From Streptococcus devriesei DSM 19639 (lineage in GTDB: Bacteria > Bacillota > Bacilli > Lactobacillales > Streptococcaceae), in contig NZ_AUIN01000012.1 of the NCBI RefSeq assembly GCF_000423725.1, positions 124,001-188,000 of the forward strand: a stretch of 64,000 nucleotides of DNA, given 5' to 3'. Positions 24,916-33,339 of the stretch are shown one piece after another; position 1 is the stretch's first letter, and every line of letters starts with the position of its first letter. Below the pieces are notes generated by a model, which saw only the letters and a list, made by a program, of their open reading frames with translations, searched no databases and was not told the DNA's origin. Position numbers and translations under genes: made by a program.

Positions 24916-26271
24916 CTACCCCATCTCTAAAATTTGCTGGAAACGACCCGGTCTGGTACTTGTCTTGATATTGGTGTGAGGATAGCTACTCAGTATTTCT
25001 CTGACATTAGCCAGTCCCCACCCTCTGTCAAGTCCTTTAGAGGAATTGCCGCGCTCATAAAGGCCAGCCAGATTAATATCTTGATGAGACATGCTGTTTT
25101 CAATGATGAGAACAGTATTTCTCTGATATTTAAAGTAGGACACCTGTAATTCTCTATCGTTAGATTCGACAGCTCCTTCTATGGCATTATCCAATAAAAT
25201 AGAAAGCAGCCGGATAAAATCAAGGGGAGCTAGATTGGGCCTGCCAACTTCCTCCGGAATCTCTACTTTGACTTGAATACCAGACTCAGCAGCCTGAGAC
25301 AGTTTGGCGGAGAATATGCTCTTAATCGCATCATCTCTGATAAGTGAGAGGTTGCCAATTTCAAAATGATCCGACTGTAAGAAATTAGCAGACCCTGCTG
25401 TCACTTCTTCAAAGGTTTGACGGACACTGCCCATATCATTGTGCTCAATACCATAGCGAAGACTGGCTAAAACATTAGCATAATCATGCCGAAAAGAGCG
25501 GATATCCCTGTACAAGCGCTCTATCTCATGACTGTAGTTTGTTAAATGCCTCAATTCTTTTTCTTTCTGCTTTAACAGAACCAACTCAAGGTGACTGGTC
25601 ATTTTTTGATTTAAAGAAGCTATAAAAACAGGTACCGAAACCATGAAAATTAAGCTAAGATATTTTCGGATATCCATTGCTAAATCTCTTGGAATTAAAC
25701 TAAGGTAAGTGAGGTTGTAGGACAGCCACTGAATAAAGGAATATAAGCCCAGTGTAATGATTGTCGGTCTGATGATTGAATGGATAACTGTTTGATCGGT
25801 AATCTCAAAAAGACGTTTAAAATCTACTCGCATAATACGCAGAATTAATTCATTGATAAAAATAGCCCCCAGACATTGCAAACAAGTTACTAAGCTTAAC
25901 AATAACTCATCGTTACTATTAACTATATTAGGATAAAAGATACTAAAAATATTAAAAACTAAAAAACGTGCGGGAAGTTCAAACATAACCTTGGGATAAA
26001 AGGCATAAAACCATCTTAACCAAGTCCCTTTAGAAAGGTTTCCAAATTTGACTGCCAAAAAATAAAGCAGAGCAATATCCAACAAATAATCTGAGTAAAA
26101 TAACATTCTTGCAGGGAAGTAAACAACAACCCCTATAGATAAGGCAATAAATCTATATTTGGTAGGTATTTTTATGCGAGTTACTCTTTCAAATATTATT
26201 AGGATAGTAACTAAAATGGCTGTACGAGAAATGATATAGCTAAAAAGAGTAGTTAAAGTATTTGCCAGCAC
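24916..26271 (-). CDS. ComD/BlpH-type peptide-sensing histidine kinase
   Basis: 451 residues. The first about 195 form six or seven membrane helices, the polytopic sensor of the AgrC/ComD (HPK10) class. IRSFRHDYANVLASLRYG near residue 258 contains the phospho-acceptor histidine. The C-terminal ATPase has LLDNAIEGAVES (N box) and RGNSSKGLDRGWGLANV (G box). Its start overlaps the response-regulator stop by one base. It resembles S. mutans ComD in memory-based comparison. No CSP (comC) precursor is visible beside it. Confidence 0.85.
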   Translation of the reverse strand: MLANTLTTLFSYIISRTAILVTILIIFERVTRIKIPTKYRFIALSIGVVVYFPARMLFYSDYLLDIALLYFLAVKFGNLSKGTWLRWFYAFYPKVMFELPARFLVFNIFSIFYPNIVNSNDELLLSLVTCLQCLGAIFINELILRIMRVDFKRLFEITDQTVIHSIIRPTIITLGLYSFIQWLSYNLTYLSLIPRDLAMDIRKYLSLIFMVSVPVFIASLNQKMTSHLELVLLKQKEKELRHLTNYSHEIERLYRDIRSFRHDYANVLASLRYGIEHNDMGSVRQTFEEVTAGSANFLQSDHFEIGNLSLIRDDAIKSIFSAKLSQAAESGIQVKVEIPEEVGRPNLAPLDFIRLLSILLDNAIEGAVESNDRELQVSYFKYQRNTVLIIENSMSHQDINLAGLYERGNSSKGLDRGWGLANVREILSSYPHTNIKTSTRPGRFQQILEMG

Positions 26272-27020
26272 TATTTCCTTCCTCCATGCAGAGCTTCAAT
26301 CGCCCTGATTAATTCTTTTATTTTTGGTCTGGCAACGATGCAAGTCTCACCATTTGGAAAATGGGCTAAACGCTGGCTATAATCTAATTTTGCGACATTA
26401 GTCGGATTAACAACATAGGAACGGTGAACTCTCAAAAAATGTGGATTGCCTTCAACTTCAGCCAGAGTTCCATAAAACTCCATATAGTCATACTGACCGT
26501 GAAGAATCAGTTTATGAGGGGTGGCTGACACTTCAATATAATAAATATCCTTGTAGGGCATCTGAATGCGAGAATAGTCATTTTCAAGAAGAAAAGTCTT
26601 GTCGGCAGCAGGCTGATCCAAGTTACCGGCCACATAATCCAAGGCCGCCTTTATTCGTTCAGAAAACTTTTCTTCTGAAAAATTTTTATCAATAAAATCA
26701 AAGGCAGATACTTGATACTGAAAAGTCAGGGGCATTAGTTCAGAGTGCGTTGTCACAAAAACGATAACCGCCTGATTGTCTTTTTCGCGGATGCGGCGCG
26801 CTATTTCCAGTCCTTTCTTTTCCTCATTTTTGATTTCAATATCTAAGAAAAAGATTTGATGGTTGCCCTTTTCTTTAACCTCAGCTAATAACTGGTCAGG
26901 CCTCCCATGAAGCGAAATGCTGCTTTCCAAGATATGCTGTTCTTGCAGATAATGAGTGATGATGTTTTCTAGACGTGACTGCTGCTTGAAATCATCTTCT
27001 AAAATATAAACCTGTATCAC
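26271..27020 (-). CDS. ComE/BlpR-type LytTR response regulator
   Basis: 249 residues. Receiver domain 1-130 has acidic EDD near residues 8-10, the phospho-aspartate in IFFLDIEI near 59, and VTTHSELMPLTFQYQVSAFDFIDK. A C-terminal LytTR DNA-binding domain (about 145-245) has FLRVHRSYVVNPTNV. It is closely similar to S. mutans ComE as I recall it (GNHQIFFLDIEIK-EEKKGLE). It is first in an operon with the kinase. ComE in S. mutans activates bacteriocin genes through direct repeats like the one found at 24702-24731. Confidence 0.87.
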   Translation of the reverse strand: MIQVYILEDDFKQQSRLENIITHYLQEQHILESSISLHGRPDQLLAEVKEKGNHQIFFLDIEIKNEEKKGLEIARRIREKDNQAVIVFVTTHSELMPLTFQYQVSAFDFIDKNFSEEKFSERIKAALDYVAGNLDQPAADKTFLLENDYSRIQMPYKDIYYIEVSATPHKLILHGQYDYMEFYGTLAEVEGNPHFLRVHRSYVVNPTNVAKLDYSQRLAHFPNGETCIVARPKIKELIRAIEALHGGRK

Positions 27021-27205
27021 TATTTTACTCCTGTTATTTTAATTGAATTTTTATCAGAGAACATTAGCATCGATAAAAATTTCAGCTCCAATCCAAAGGT
27101 GAGCCTCCTGCAGATTTCCAAAAAAATACTAGAGTTTTTTCTCCGATTCTTGCCAATTAAAAAATGCCTGTGTTCTTTCACTGCTCTTGCAATAATTTAT
27201 TTTTC

Positions 27206-27237
27206 ATTTTAACAAAGGCATGTTACAGCTTTATTAA
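27206..27237 (-). promoter_or_regulatory. Second copy of the 32-bp element, upstream of the response regulator
   Basis: Minus strand TTAATAAA, CTGTAACATG core, TTTGTTAA; see the copy at 24327-24358. It lies 186 bases before the RR start. The remaining intergenic DNA (27021-27491) is A/T-rich, with a TATAAT at 27452-27457 probably serving the phosphatase gene, and no ORF. Confidence 0.45.
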
Positions 27238-27491
27238 GAGATGCTTGGAGACAGGCCCAACTATTCAAAACGAAGTCAGCACTCTTATCAAGTGTTTCAC
27301 AAAGACTATTCGTAATAGCGTTATATAAAATACATGAACGATTGATTTGGTCTGTTCAATTCTTCCAGCGTCGAACATGTGGTTACGGTTTTTCTTTTCA
27401 AGATTTACATAAAATTGATAATAATAAGATGGAAACCATACAATGATTAGCTATAATTGAATTAATCTTAATATAAATGTTGGGGGAATTT

Positions 27492-29207
27492 ATGAAGTCA
27501 AATTCTAAATCAATGAAGCGTTTTGGGATTGCTTTGGCAGCTTCGGCTATATTATTTGGTGCCTGTGCTAAGTCGGGTTCAATTAAGCTAAATACTGATG
27601 CAGCCAACAGTCCGGCGGCAGCCAGAAAAACGGCAAATGGAAAAGACGTTGCAATGTATGACACCAAACGGCCAAAGACAGAAGATTACTCAAAAGTTAA
27701 TGAAAATCAGGCTAAATATGTTTTTCTTTTCATTGGCGACGGTATGGGACTTACTCCTGTTACAGCTGCTGAAAATTATTTGGGGATCACCAAAACAAAC
27801 AAGGGCGAAGTCTATCCGGACCGCATGAACTTTACTGATATGCCGGTTATTGGATTAAAAACACAGTATGACTGTCACTCCTTTATCCCAGATTCAGCAT
27901 CAACAGCCACTGCTTTTGGTAACGGCATCAAAACACAGACAGATACTTTGGGACTTTCAGGAGACTTTTCAAAGTCTTCCGACTCAATTGCGGAAAAGGC
28001 TAAACGTTCAGGCAAATCTGTTGGGATCCTGTCTTCTGTAACACTGAACCATGCGACGCCAGCTGCTTTTTATGCCAACGAGGAATCCCGCGATTCTTAT
28101 TATAATATCGGCCGGCAGATGGCTAAAACAAACTTTGACTATTTTGCAGGGGGCTCTTTAAAAGATCGAACAGGAGAAAATGAAGATCAAAAGAATCTTT
28201 ATAAGATTTTAAAAGAGAACGGCTACACTATCGCTGACACCAAGAAAAAAGCTGAAAAGATTAATGCAGACTCGAAAAAAGTCTATTTGGTTGCCGAAGA
28301 CCTGCAAGATGATGGGGCTATGACCTATAAAATTGACCAGAAAAAAGGCGATCAAGATCTAAACGATATGGTCAAAAAGGGTATCGAAGTCATGGAAGAC
28401 GATCCGGAAGGATTCTTCATGATGGCAGAATCCGGAAAAATTGACTGGTCTGAACATGCTAATGATGCTGCAACGACTGTCAATGAAGTTATCGGTTTCC
28501 AAGATTCTATCCAGACTGCTATTCGCTTTTACAAGGAACATCCTGATGATACCTTGATTGTTGTAACAGCTGACCACGCGACAGGAGGATTCACAATCGG
28601 CAATGAATCGACCGGTTATGAAACTTACCTGGATCAGCTGACTCATCAAAAAGGATCACAAGTCGAATTTGATAAGATTGTGACAGCAGCTCTTGAAAAA
28701 AATCCTAATTTGACATTCGAAGAATTTGCTCCGAAAATCCAAGACTTCTTCGGCTTAAAACTGAAGGCTGACGCTCCTTCTGAAACAATAACCAATGCTC
28801 AGGAAGAAGATTATCTGAAGCAGCAGTCTAAAGACCGGCTTCTGTGTTCTAAAGAAGAATATGAAAGCCTTAAAAAAGCATTCGAAGAATCTAAAAAAGA
28901 ATCCGATCAGCAAGATACCAACTATGGCGGCTATATCCCAGTTTCTATTACAGCAACAAGAATATTAAACAAAAAATCAGGCTTGGCCTGGACGACTACA
29001 GACCATTCCGGCGATAAAGTGCCTGTCTATGCCATGGGTTCCGGAGCCTACATGTTTGACGGTGAATTTGATGATACAGATGTAGCCGTTCGTATCGGCG
29101 AGGCAATGGGATTCAACGGTAAACCTGCCGGACGTAAAGATGAGATGGAAAAGAAAACGAAAAAACCTACAGGTGTTGGACAAAAACCGCCTAAGGCAAA
29201 AGAATAA
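27492..29207 (+). CDS. Lipoprotein alkaline phosphatase
   Basis: 571 residues from the ATG at 27492 behind GGGGGA; a start 15 bases earlier lies before that site. A signal peptide ends in a lipobox-like LFGAC near residue 24, so the protein is probably membrane-anchored outside. Alkaline-phosphatase motifs: FIGDGMGLTP, PDSASTATAFGNG (nucleophile Ser, near 145), MMAESGKIDWSEHAND and VTADHATGGF (zinc ligands), then TDHSGDKVPVYAMG. The C-terminus is Lys-rich. It releases phosphate from monoesters. No Pho box was recognised. Confidence 0.88.
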   Translation: MKSNSKSMKRFGIALAASAILFGACAKSGSIKLNTDAANSPAAARKTANGKDVAMYDTKRPKTEDYSKVNENQAKYVFLFIGDGMGLTPVTAAENYLGITKTNKGEVYPDRMNFTDMPVIGLKTQYDCHSFIPDSASTATAFGNGIKTQTDTLGLSGDFSKSSDSIAEKAKRSGKSVGILSSVTLNHATPAAFYANEESRDSYYNIGRQMAKTNFDYFAGGSLKDRTGENEDQKNLYKILKENGYTIADTKKKAEKINADSKKVYLVAEDLQDDGAMTYKIDQKKGDQDLNDMVKKGIEVMEDDPEGFFMMAESGKIDWSEHANDAATTVNEVIGFQDSIQTAIRFYKEHPDDTLIVVTADHATGGFTIGNESTGYETYLDQLTHQKGSQVEFDKIVTAALEKNPNLTFEEFAPKIQDFFGLKLKADAPSETITNAQEEDYLKQQSKDRLLCSKEEYESLKKAFEESKKESDQQDTNYGGYIPVSITATRILNKKSGLAWTTTDHSGDKVPVYAMGSGAYMFDGEFDDTDVAVRIGEAMGFNGKPAGRKDEMEKKTKKPTGVGQKPPKAKE

Positions 29208-29229
29208 CGGTCTCTCTAATTATTTATAA

Positions 29230-29262
29230 AAAGAAGGGGTAATAGCATTGCCCCTTCTTTCA
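29230..29262 (+). terminator. Terminator of the phosphatase gene
   Basis: AGAAGGGGTAA pairs with TTGCCCCTTCT and is followed by a short T-rich stretch. Confidence 0.75.
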
Positions 29263-29265
29263 TAA

Positions 29266-29562
29266 TTGAACACGACTGCGACACTTCGTTTGGTTAGTCG
29301 ATTTTACTAACCAAACAAAGTTAGCGGGAGTGGCAGGGAGTGGGAAAGAACGTAAAAATTGAAAATTTTGGTTCGTCTTCCCACCCCCGCACAGTTGGCT
29401 AGGTTTTCCGCTTTGGCCTCGTGGCAAAAGGAAAGCCAGTCAACCACTGCGTCAAGAGCTTATTCCAAAACAGGAATATTGGACAAGTTTTTGTCCAGCC
29501 TCATTTGTTATCAAGTGCAAAGCACTTAGATAACAATCCTCTGCCGTATCTTATGTAACTGA
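29266..29562 (-). repeat. Composite intergenic repeat, module A (inverted copy)
   Basis: Reverse-complement copy of 7466-7755 with a few substitutions. All four hairpins are kept, for example the TTGTTATC/GATAACAA stem at about 29506-29537. Its outer end carries GTGTTCAATT. Compensating changes in some stems would mean selection for structure. This was not computed. Confidence 0.7.
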
Positions 29563-29670
29563 ACACGGGCTAAAAGCGTCGAGAAAAAGATAGCCTGCCT
29601 TATGCGCAAAAGCGCATGGCGTCAGCCTCCTATTTTCTTCTCGCTTTCTTAACGCCCTTTGTATCTTAAG
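29563..29670 (-). repeat. Composite intergenic repeat, module B (inverted copy)
   Basis: Reverse complement of a module like 7756-7852, with a perfect TGCGCAAAAGCGCA core (about 29601-29614). Relative to the copy at 7.4 kb the module order is B-A here and B-A-B there. It ends 13 bases before the start of the exported protein gene and may supply its leader. Confidence 0.65.
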
Positions 29671-29683
29671 TAAAGGAGAAAAC

Positions 29684-30280
29684 ATGAAAAGATATGCACT
29701 GCCTCTGTTGCTGCTATCCCTGCTCTTTTTGATGCTCGGCAGCAGTAAGGCTAAAAGCAAGACAGTATTGCTAAAAAACGAACCCCGGCTGCAGAAAAAA
29801 TTTAATGCTTCTGATGTCAAAATACCAAAACGCAAGTTTAACCGCAGCAAGCTAACGACTTACAGTGAGATTTACAACTATCTAAAAGCAGAATTCGGCA
29901 AACCTATTAAAAGCAAAAACACCCAGACCAGTGACGGTATTCTTTTAAAGGCCGATTATTTTAAAGATAAAATCAGCGGCAATCAGTATTTTGTTGCTAA
30001 CAATTCCATTCCTGACTATTCTCAAAGTCAATTTGTCTATTACGGCATTATCGCTTATTCCCAAAAAGCCTTGGATATCGGTCTGAAAACAACAGACTAC
30101 TATTCTCAGAAAAAGAAGATTTTGCTAAGCAACCGCTATAACCCTTATGTTATGGATGATGTTTCTATTTCTTACCGTGAAATCCCGGTAACTAAAAAAC
30201 AGAAAGCCTACGGCGTTTCTATTTTTAATACTAAAGAATATGACGTATTCCAAGAAGCTGTTTTACGTAAAACTGAATAG
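29684..30280 (+). CDS. Exported protein of unknown function
   Basis: 198 residues. Signal peptide: MKRYALPLLLLSLLFLMLGS then SKAKSK, with cleavage probably near residue 23. The mature part is basic and rich in Tyr, Lys and Asn (LTTYSEIYNYLKAEFGKPI, FVYYGIIAYSQKALDIGL). No family recognised. RBS AAAGGAG. It is followed after 10 bases by a second exported protein, so the two are probably one operon. Confidence 0.6.
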   Translation: MKRYALPLLLLSLLFLMLGSSKAKSKTVLLKNEPRLQKKFNASDVKIPKRKFNRSKLTTYSEIYNYLKAEFGKPIKSKNTQTSDGILLKADYFKDKISGNQYFVANNSIPDYSQSQFVYYGIIAYSQKALDIGLKTTDYYSQKKKILLSNRYNPYVMDDVSISYREIPVTKKQKAYGVSIFNTKEYDVFQEAVLRKTE

Positions 30281-30290
30281 AAAGAAGACG

Positions 30291-30950
30291 ATGAAAGCAT
30301 TTAAAAACCTTATCAAAATAGCTGTCTTTGGCAGCATTGCCGCAGTTTCAGCCGCTTTTCTGCTGTTCTTTCAAACAGAGCAGGCAGCAGCCCATCAAAG
30401 TCCTAAACAGGCAGAACCTCTAACTGCTGTCCATAATAAGCAAAACCCCCATTTCCAACTGCTAAAAGAAGATCATGAGCATAATCATCAGGACCACCAA
30501 GAACAGCCAGCAGAAAAGCAGACTGTTTGGAATCTGCAAAAAGCAGAGAATTTAAGACAGAAAATGATGATCTACCGCCCGTCAAACCAAGGTCGTTTCA
30601 AGGAGTACTGGGTAGGGACAGCCGTTAAGTGGAAAGGCACTGCTCTGCCAAACCAAGTTATCAGCAATATTAAAACTAAAGAGGTTCTCAAGGTCAGCGT
30701 TGACGGGAAAAGCCGCCAGCTACAGTATTCAAAAACGGGCGAGCTGTCCGGCTGGAATGTTGTTGCTGTCTTTTCAAATCAAAACGATGCCAAAGCCAGT
30801 AAAAAACACACTTACTTTTTTATCATAAAAGATGGAAAAGAAGCACAGATTATTGAGCCTGTTTCACTTAAGCGTAAGCACATCGTCTTTACCAGTAAAG
30901 TCAGTAACAAACTGCTTTCTGCCTTCACCGACATTCTTGCGCATAAATAA
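30291..30950 (+). CDS. Exported His-rich protein, possible DUF4767-type domain
   Basis: 219 residues from the ATG at 30291; a longer frame from 30240 overlaps the previous gene. N-terminal membrane/signal segment (about 5-30), then a His-rich linker (DHEHNHQDHQE, about 61-71) that could bind metal. Then comes a globular domain beginning VWNLQKAENLRQKM and containing GWNVVAVFSNQ. The domain start resembles DUF4767 of Gram-positive lipoproteins, but the lipobox is absent. The function is not known. Confidence 0.55.
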   Translation: MKAFKNLIKIAVFGSIAAVSAAFLLFFQTEQAAAHQSPKQAEPLTAVHNKQNPHFQLLKEDHEHNHQDHQEQPAEKQTVWNLQKAENLRQKMMIYRPSNQGRFKEYWVGTAVKWKGTALPNQVISNIKTKEVLKVSVDGKSRQLQYSKTGELSGWNVVAVFSNQNDAKASKKHTYFFIIKDGKEAQIIEPVSLKRKHIVFTSKVSNKLLSAFTDILAHK

Positions 30951-31053
30951 AAGCAAAAGAAGAAGCTCAGCCGATATGTGTTACTGATCTTCCAAAGTTG
31001 GACTGTTAGAGCAATCAGCCGCTGCGGCACACCAAGTTTTACCATACATAGCC

Positions 31054-31085
31054 AGAGGCTGGGAGCACTGTTTATCCCGGCCTCT
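31054..31085. terminator. Hairpin between convergent genes
   Basis: AGAGGCTGGGA pairs imperfectly with TCCCGGCCTCT. There is no strong T run on either strand, so terminator activity is uncertain. Confidence 0.4.
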
Positions 31086-31103
31086 GCGCTTGATCTTCAC
31101 TAT

Positions 31104-32096
31104 TCAGCTGCTTTCTCTTTCTACTAAGACTGAGCTGTAAACCAAGTGCCTGGCGCTTGGTTTTTTAGTTTTGGAACCAATATCCTCAAGATTCATGACA
31201 GCAGCTTTTTCGCCCAGCTCTTTAGCCGGAATTTCCATGGCCGTCATTGACGTTTCCAGCATGGCTCCGATTGCCTGACCAGTCAAACTGATGAGCCTGA
31301 CTTCTTCCGGGACTTTGATGTTCTTTTCTTTCAAGGCCCGCAAAGCTCCGATTCCCTGCGTATCAACCGCTGCTACAATAGCATCTAACTGGGGGTTGCG
31401 CCGCAGCAATTCCATAGTACAGTCATAGCCGTAATTCATGGTATTAACGGGATTATCAAACTCAGCAGTGGTCTCAGTCAGCCCTAATTCTTTTAGTGCC
31501 TTTTGATAACCCTGATAACGTTCCTTATAGGGAGCTAATTTCATCGTTCCGTTAATCAAGCCAATCTGCTTGCAGCCCTTGTCAGCAAAATATTTGGTTG
31601 CCTCGTAGGCACTGGTTTTATAGCCCACAGTGACGCTGCTGATTTCAGGATCCTGCTTTCGCATAATCTGTGTCACGGCAAGGCCACTGACCTGAATATC
31701 TCTCAGCAGCTTTTTGTTGCTGCCGGTTCCTGCGATAATAATGCCATCTACAAAACCGTTTCTCAAACGGTTGAGATATGCTTTTTCAATAGCAGGGTCA
31801 TCTCCGGTATTGCAAATAAGAGTAGCATAGCCCGCCTTAGTCGCCTCTTCTTCAATGCCCTGTGTAATCTCAGCAAAAGTTGTCATATGCAGATGCGGAA
31901 TGACAACGCCGATGGTATGACGCTTTCCTTCTCTGAGGCCCTTAGCCAGCACATTGGGCTGATAGCTGAGTTCTTTTACCGCTTCCATGATGCGGGCCTT
32001 TGTTTCAGGGTGGACATAGGCTGAATTGTTCAGAGCTCTGGAAACTGTGCTGACATCGACACAGGCCAATTTTGCAACGTCTTTTAAAGTTACCAT
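31104..32096 (-). CDS. LacI-family repressor
   Basis: 330 residues. N-terminal HTH (TLKDVAKLACVDVSTVSRALNNS) with hinge helix near 50, then a periplasmic-binding-like sensor (IGVVIPHLHMTTFAEI, DGIIIAGTGSN, LISLTGQAIG). It is divergent from the DapA-family/NRAMP-like genes. Operator-like sequences with the CAAACG core occur in front of both its own start and the divergent gene. I infer it represses that operon. The effector is unknown. Confidence 0.87.
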   Translation of the reverse strand: MVTLKDVAKLACVDVSTVSRALNNSAYVHPETKARIMEAVKELSYQPNVLAKGLREGKRHTIGVVIPHLHMTTFAEITQGIEEEATKAGYATLICNTGDDPAIEKAYLNRLRNGFVDGIIIAGTGSNKKLLRDIQVSGLAVTQIMRKQDPEISSVTVGYKTSAYEATKYFADKGCKQIGLINGTMKLAPYKERYQGYQKALKELGLTETTAEFDNPVNTMNYGYDCTMELLRRNPQLDAIVAAVDTQGIGALRALKEKNIKVPEEVRLISLTGQAIGAMLETSMTAMEIPAKELGEKAAVMNLEDIGSKTKKPSARHLVYSSVLVERESS

Positions 32097-32109
32097 CCGC
32101 TGCCTCCTT

Positions 32110-32126
32110 CTGCAAACGATTGTATA
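32110..32126. promoter_or_regulatory. Imperfect LacI-type operator near the repressor start
   Basis: CTGCAAACGATTGTATA has the CAAACG half-site of the perfect operator at 32299-32310. It lies just upstream of the repressor ATG, consistent with autoregulation. Confidence 0.45.
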
Positions 32127-32258
32127 TTTACTCTTATTATAAGCCTGAAAATTAGAAAATGCAAGCTGGCTGCTGTTTTTTATTTCCTTATAAAATTTTT
32201 AATAATGATTATAAAAAGAGCTGTTTTATACAATTTTTTGCAGAAAAGGCTAATGATA

Positions 32259-32287
32259 TTGACAGCGTTTTCAGCTGATACTATAAT
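32259..32287 (+). promoter_or_regulatory. Consensus sigma-70 promoter
   Basis: TTGACA (32259-32264), exactly 17 bases, TATAAT (32282-32287). Both hexamers are full consensus, and it is the best promoter I saw in the window. An operator follows immediately. Confidence 0.85.
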
Positions 32288-32298
32288 GTGTCTTGTAA

Positions 32299-32310
32299 AC
32301 AAACGTTTGT
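32299..32310. promoter_or_regulatory. LacI-family operator
   Basis: The palindrome ACAAACGTTTGT is centred about 17 bases downstream of the -10 box, so a bound repressor would block initiation or clearance. It is probably the site of the divergent LacI-type protein. Confidence 0.7.
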
Positions 32311-32340
32311 ACAAAAATCATTTTTAAAGGAGTATTTCTC

Positions 32341-33312
32341 ATGGCTAAAGTTAAAAACTTCAAAACAATCTTCCCTGCTGTCTCTGTTCCGCTCAACGAC
32401 GACTATTCCATTAACGAACCAGAATTTCGCGCTTACCTTCGCTGGATCAAAACATTTTACGGCAAAGGCATGGACGGTTTGGTCTGTAACGGCCACACAG
32501 GCGAAGTTACCGGCTTGACGCGTGAAGAACGCAAGCGTGTCGTTGAAATCTGTGCCGAAGAATGCGGTGATGTCATGACCATCGTTTCCGGTGTTAACTG
32601 CGAAAACACAGCTGAAAGTATTGAAATGGCCCGCGAAGCCAAAGAAGCCGGCGCTGACGCTATCCTTTTGATGCCGCCGCACATGTGGCTGCGCTTTGGT
32701 ATGCACCCTGATGCACCATTTGAATATGTCAAAGATGTTGCTGAAGGTGCTGACATTGATATCGTCATTCACCTCTACCCAGCTACCAGCAAGGCTTTCT
32801 ATCCCGTCGAAACCCTGATTAAGATGTGCAATGAAATCGATCACGTCAAATGTATCAAGATGGGCACACGCGTAACGTCAATCTATGAACACGATGTTCG
32901 TTTGCTGCGTCAAAAATGCCCTGACATTTCTTTGATTACCTGTCACGATGAAACACTCTGTGTCAGCTGGTTCCCAGGCATGGACGGTGCTTTGATCGGA
33001 TTCGCCGGCTGCGTTCCGGAAATCATCTGCCCGGCACGCGAAGTCTTCGCCGACCCTGATAAACATACCTTGAAAGAAGCTCAAGATTGGTCAGACCGGA
33101 TCTTCCATATTTCACAAGCCATTTACGGCGGCGGACAGCCTTCCGGCGAAGCTCATGCCCGTTTGAAAGAAGCACTGGTACAGCGCGGTATTTTCAGCTC
33201 AGGATTAATGAGAAAACCAGTGCTGCCGCTCAATCAAGAAGAAAAAGACTGGATCGCTCTGGGCCTTGAGCGCAGCGACCTGCCTGCAGTTGATATGACT
33301 CCATTTAAATAA
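32341..33312 (+). CDS. DapA/DHDPS-superfamily lyase of unknown substrate
   Basis: 323 residues. The family loop is GHTGEVTGL (near 50). The catalytic tyrosine is in IVIHLYPATS near 144. The Schiff-base lysine is in CIKMGTRV near 172. The active-site tail GGGQPSGEAHARLKEAL is near 262-278. It is only distantly like the DapA-family protein at 2572-3483. Its operon partner is an NRAMP-fold permease, and a pyruvate-generating oxaloacetate decarboxylase follows. A pyruvate-releasing 2-oxo-acid aldolase is plausible. The substrate cannot be named from the sequence. Confidence 0.75.
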   Translation: MAKVKNFKTIFPAVSVPLNDDYSINEPEFRAYLRWIKTFYGKGMDGLVCNGHTGEVTGLTREERKRVVEICAEECGDVMTIVSGVNCENTAESIEMAREAKEAGADAILLMPPHMWLRFGMHPDAPFEYVKDVAEGADIDIVIHLYPATSKAFYPVETLIKMCNEIDHVKCIKMGTRVTSIYEHDVRLLRQKCPDISLITCHDETLCVSWFPGMDGALIGFAGCVPEIICPAREVFADPDKHTLKEAQDWSDRIFHISQAIYGGGQPSGEAHARLKEALVQRGIFSSGLMRKPVLPLNQEEKDWIALGLERSDLPAVDMTPFK

Positions 33313-33339
33313 TGCGCCTTTGCAGAAATGGAGTAGATT

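Noticed and set aside
32281..32844. 187-codon minus-strand frame over the DapA-family gene
   Set aside because: Complement of a well supported coding region with promoter and ribosome site on the other strand. No start signal of its own.
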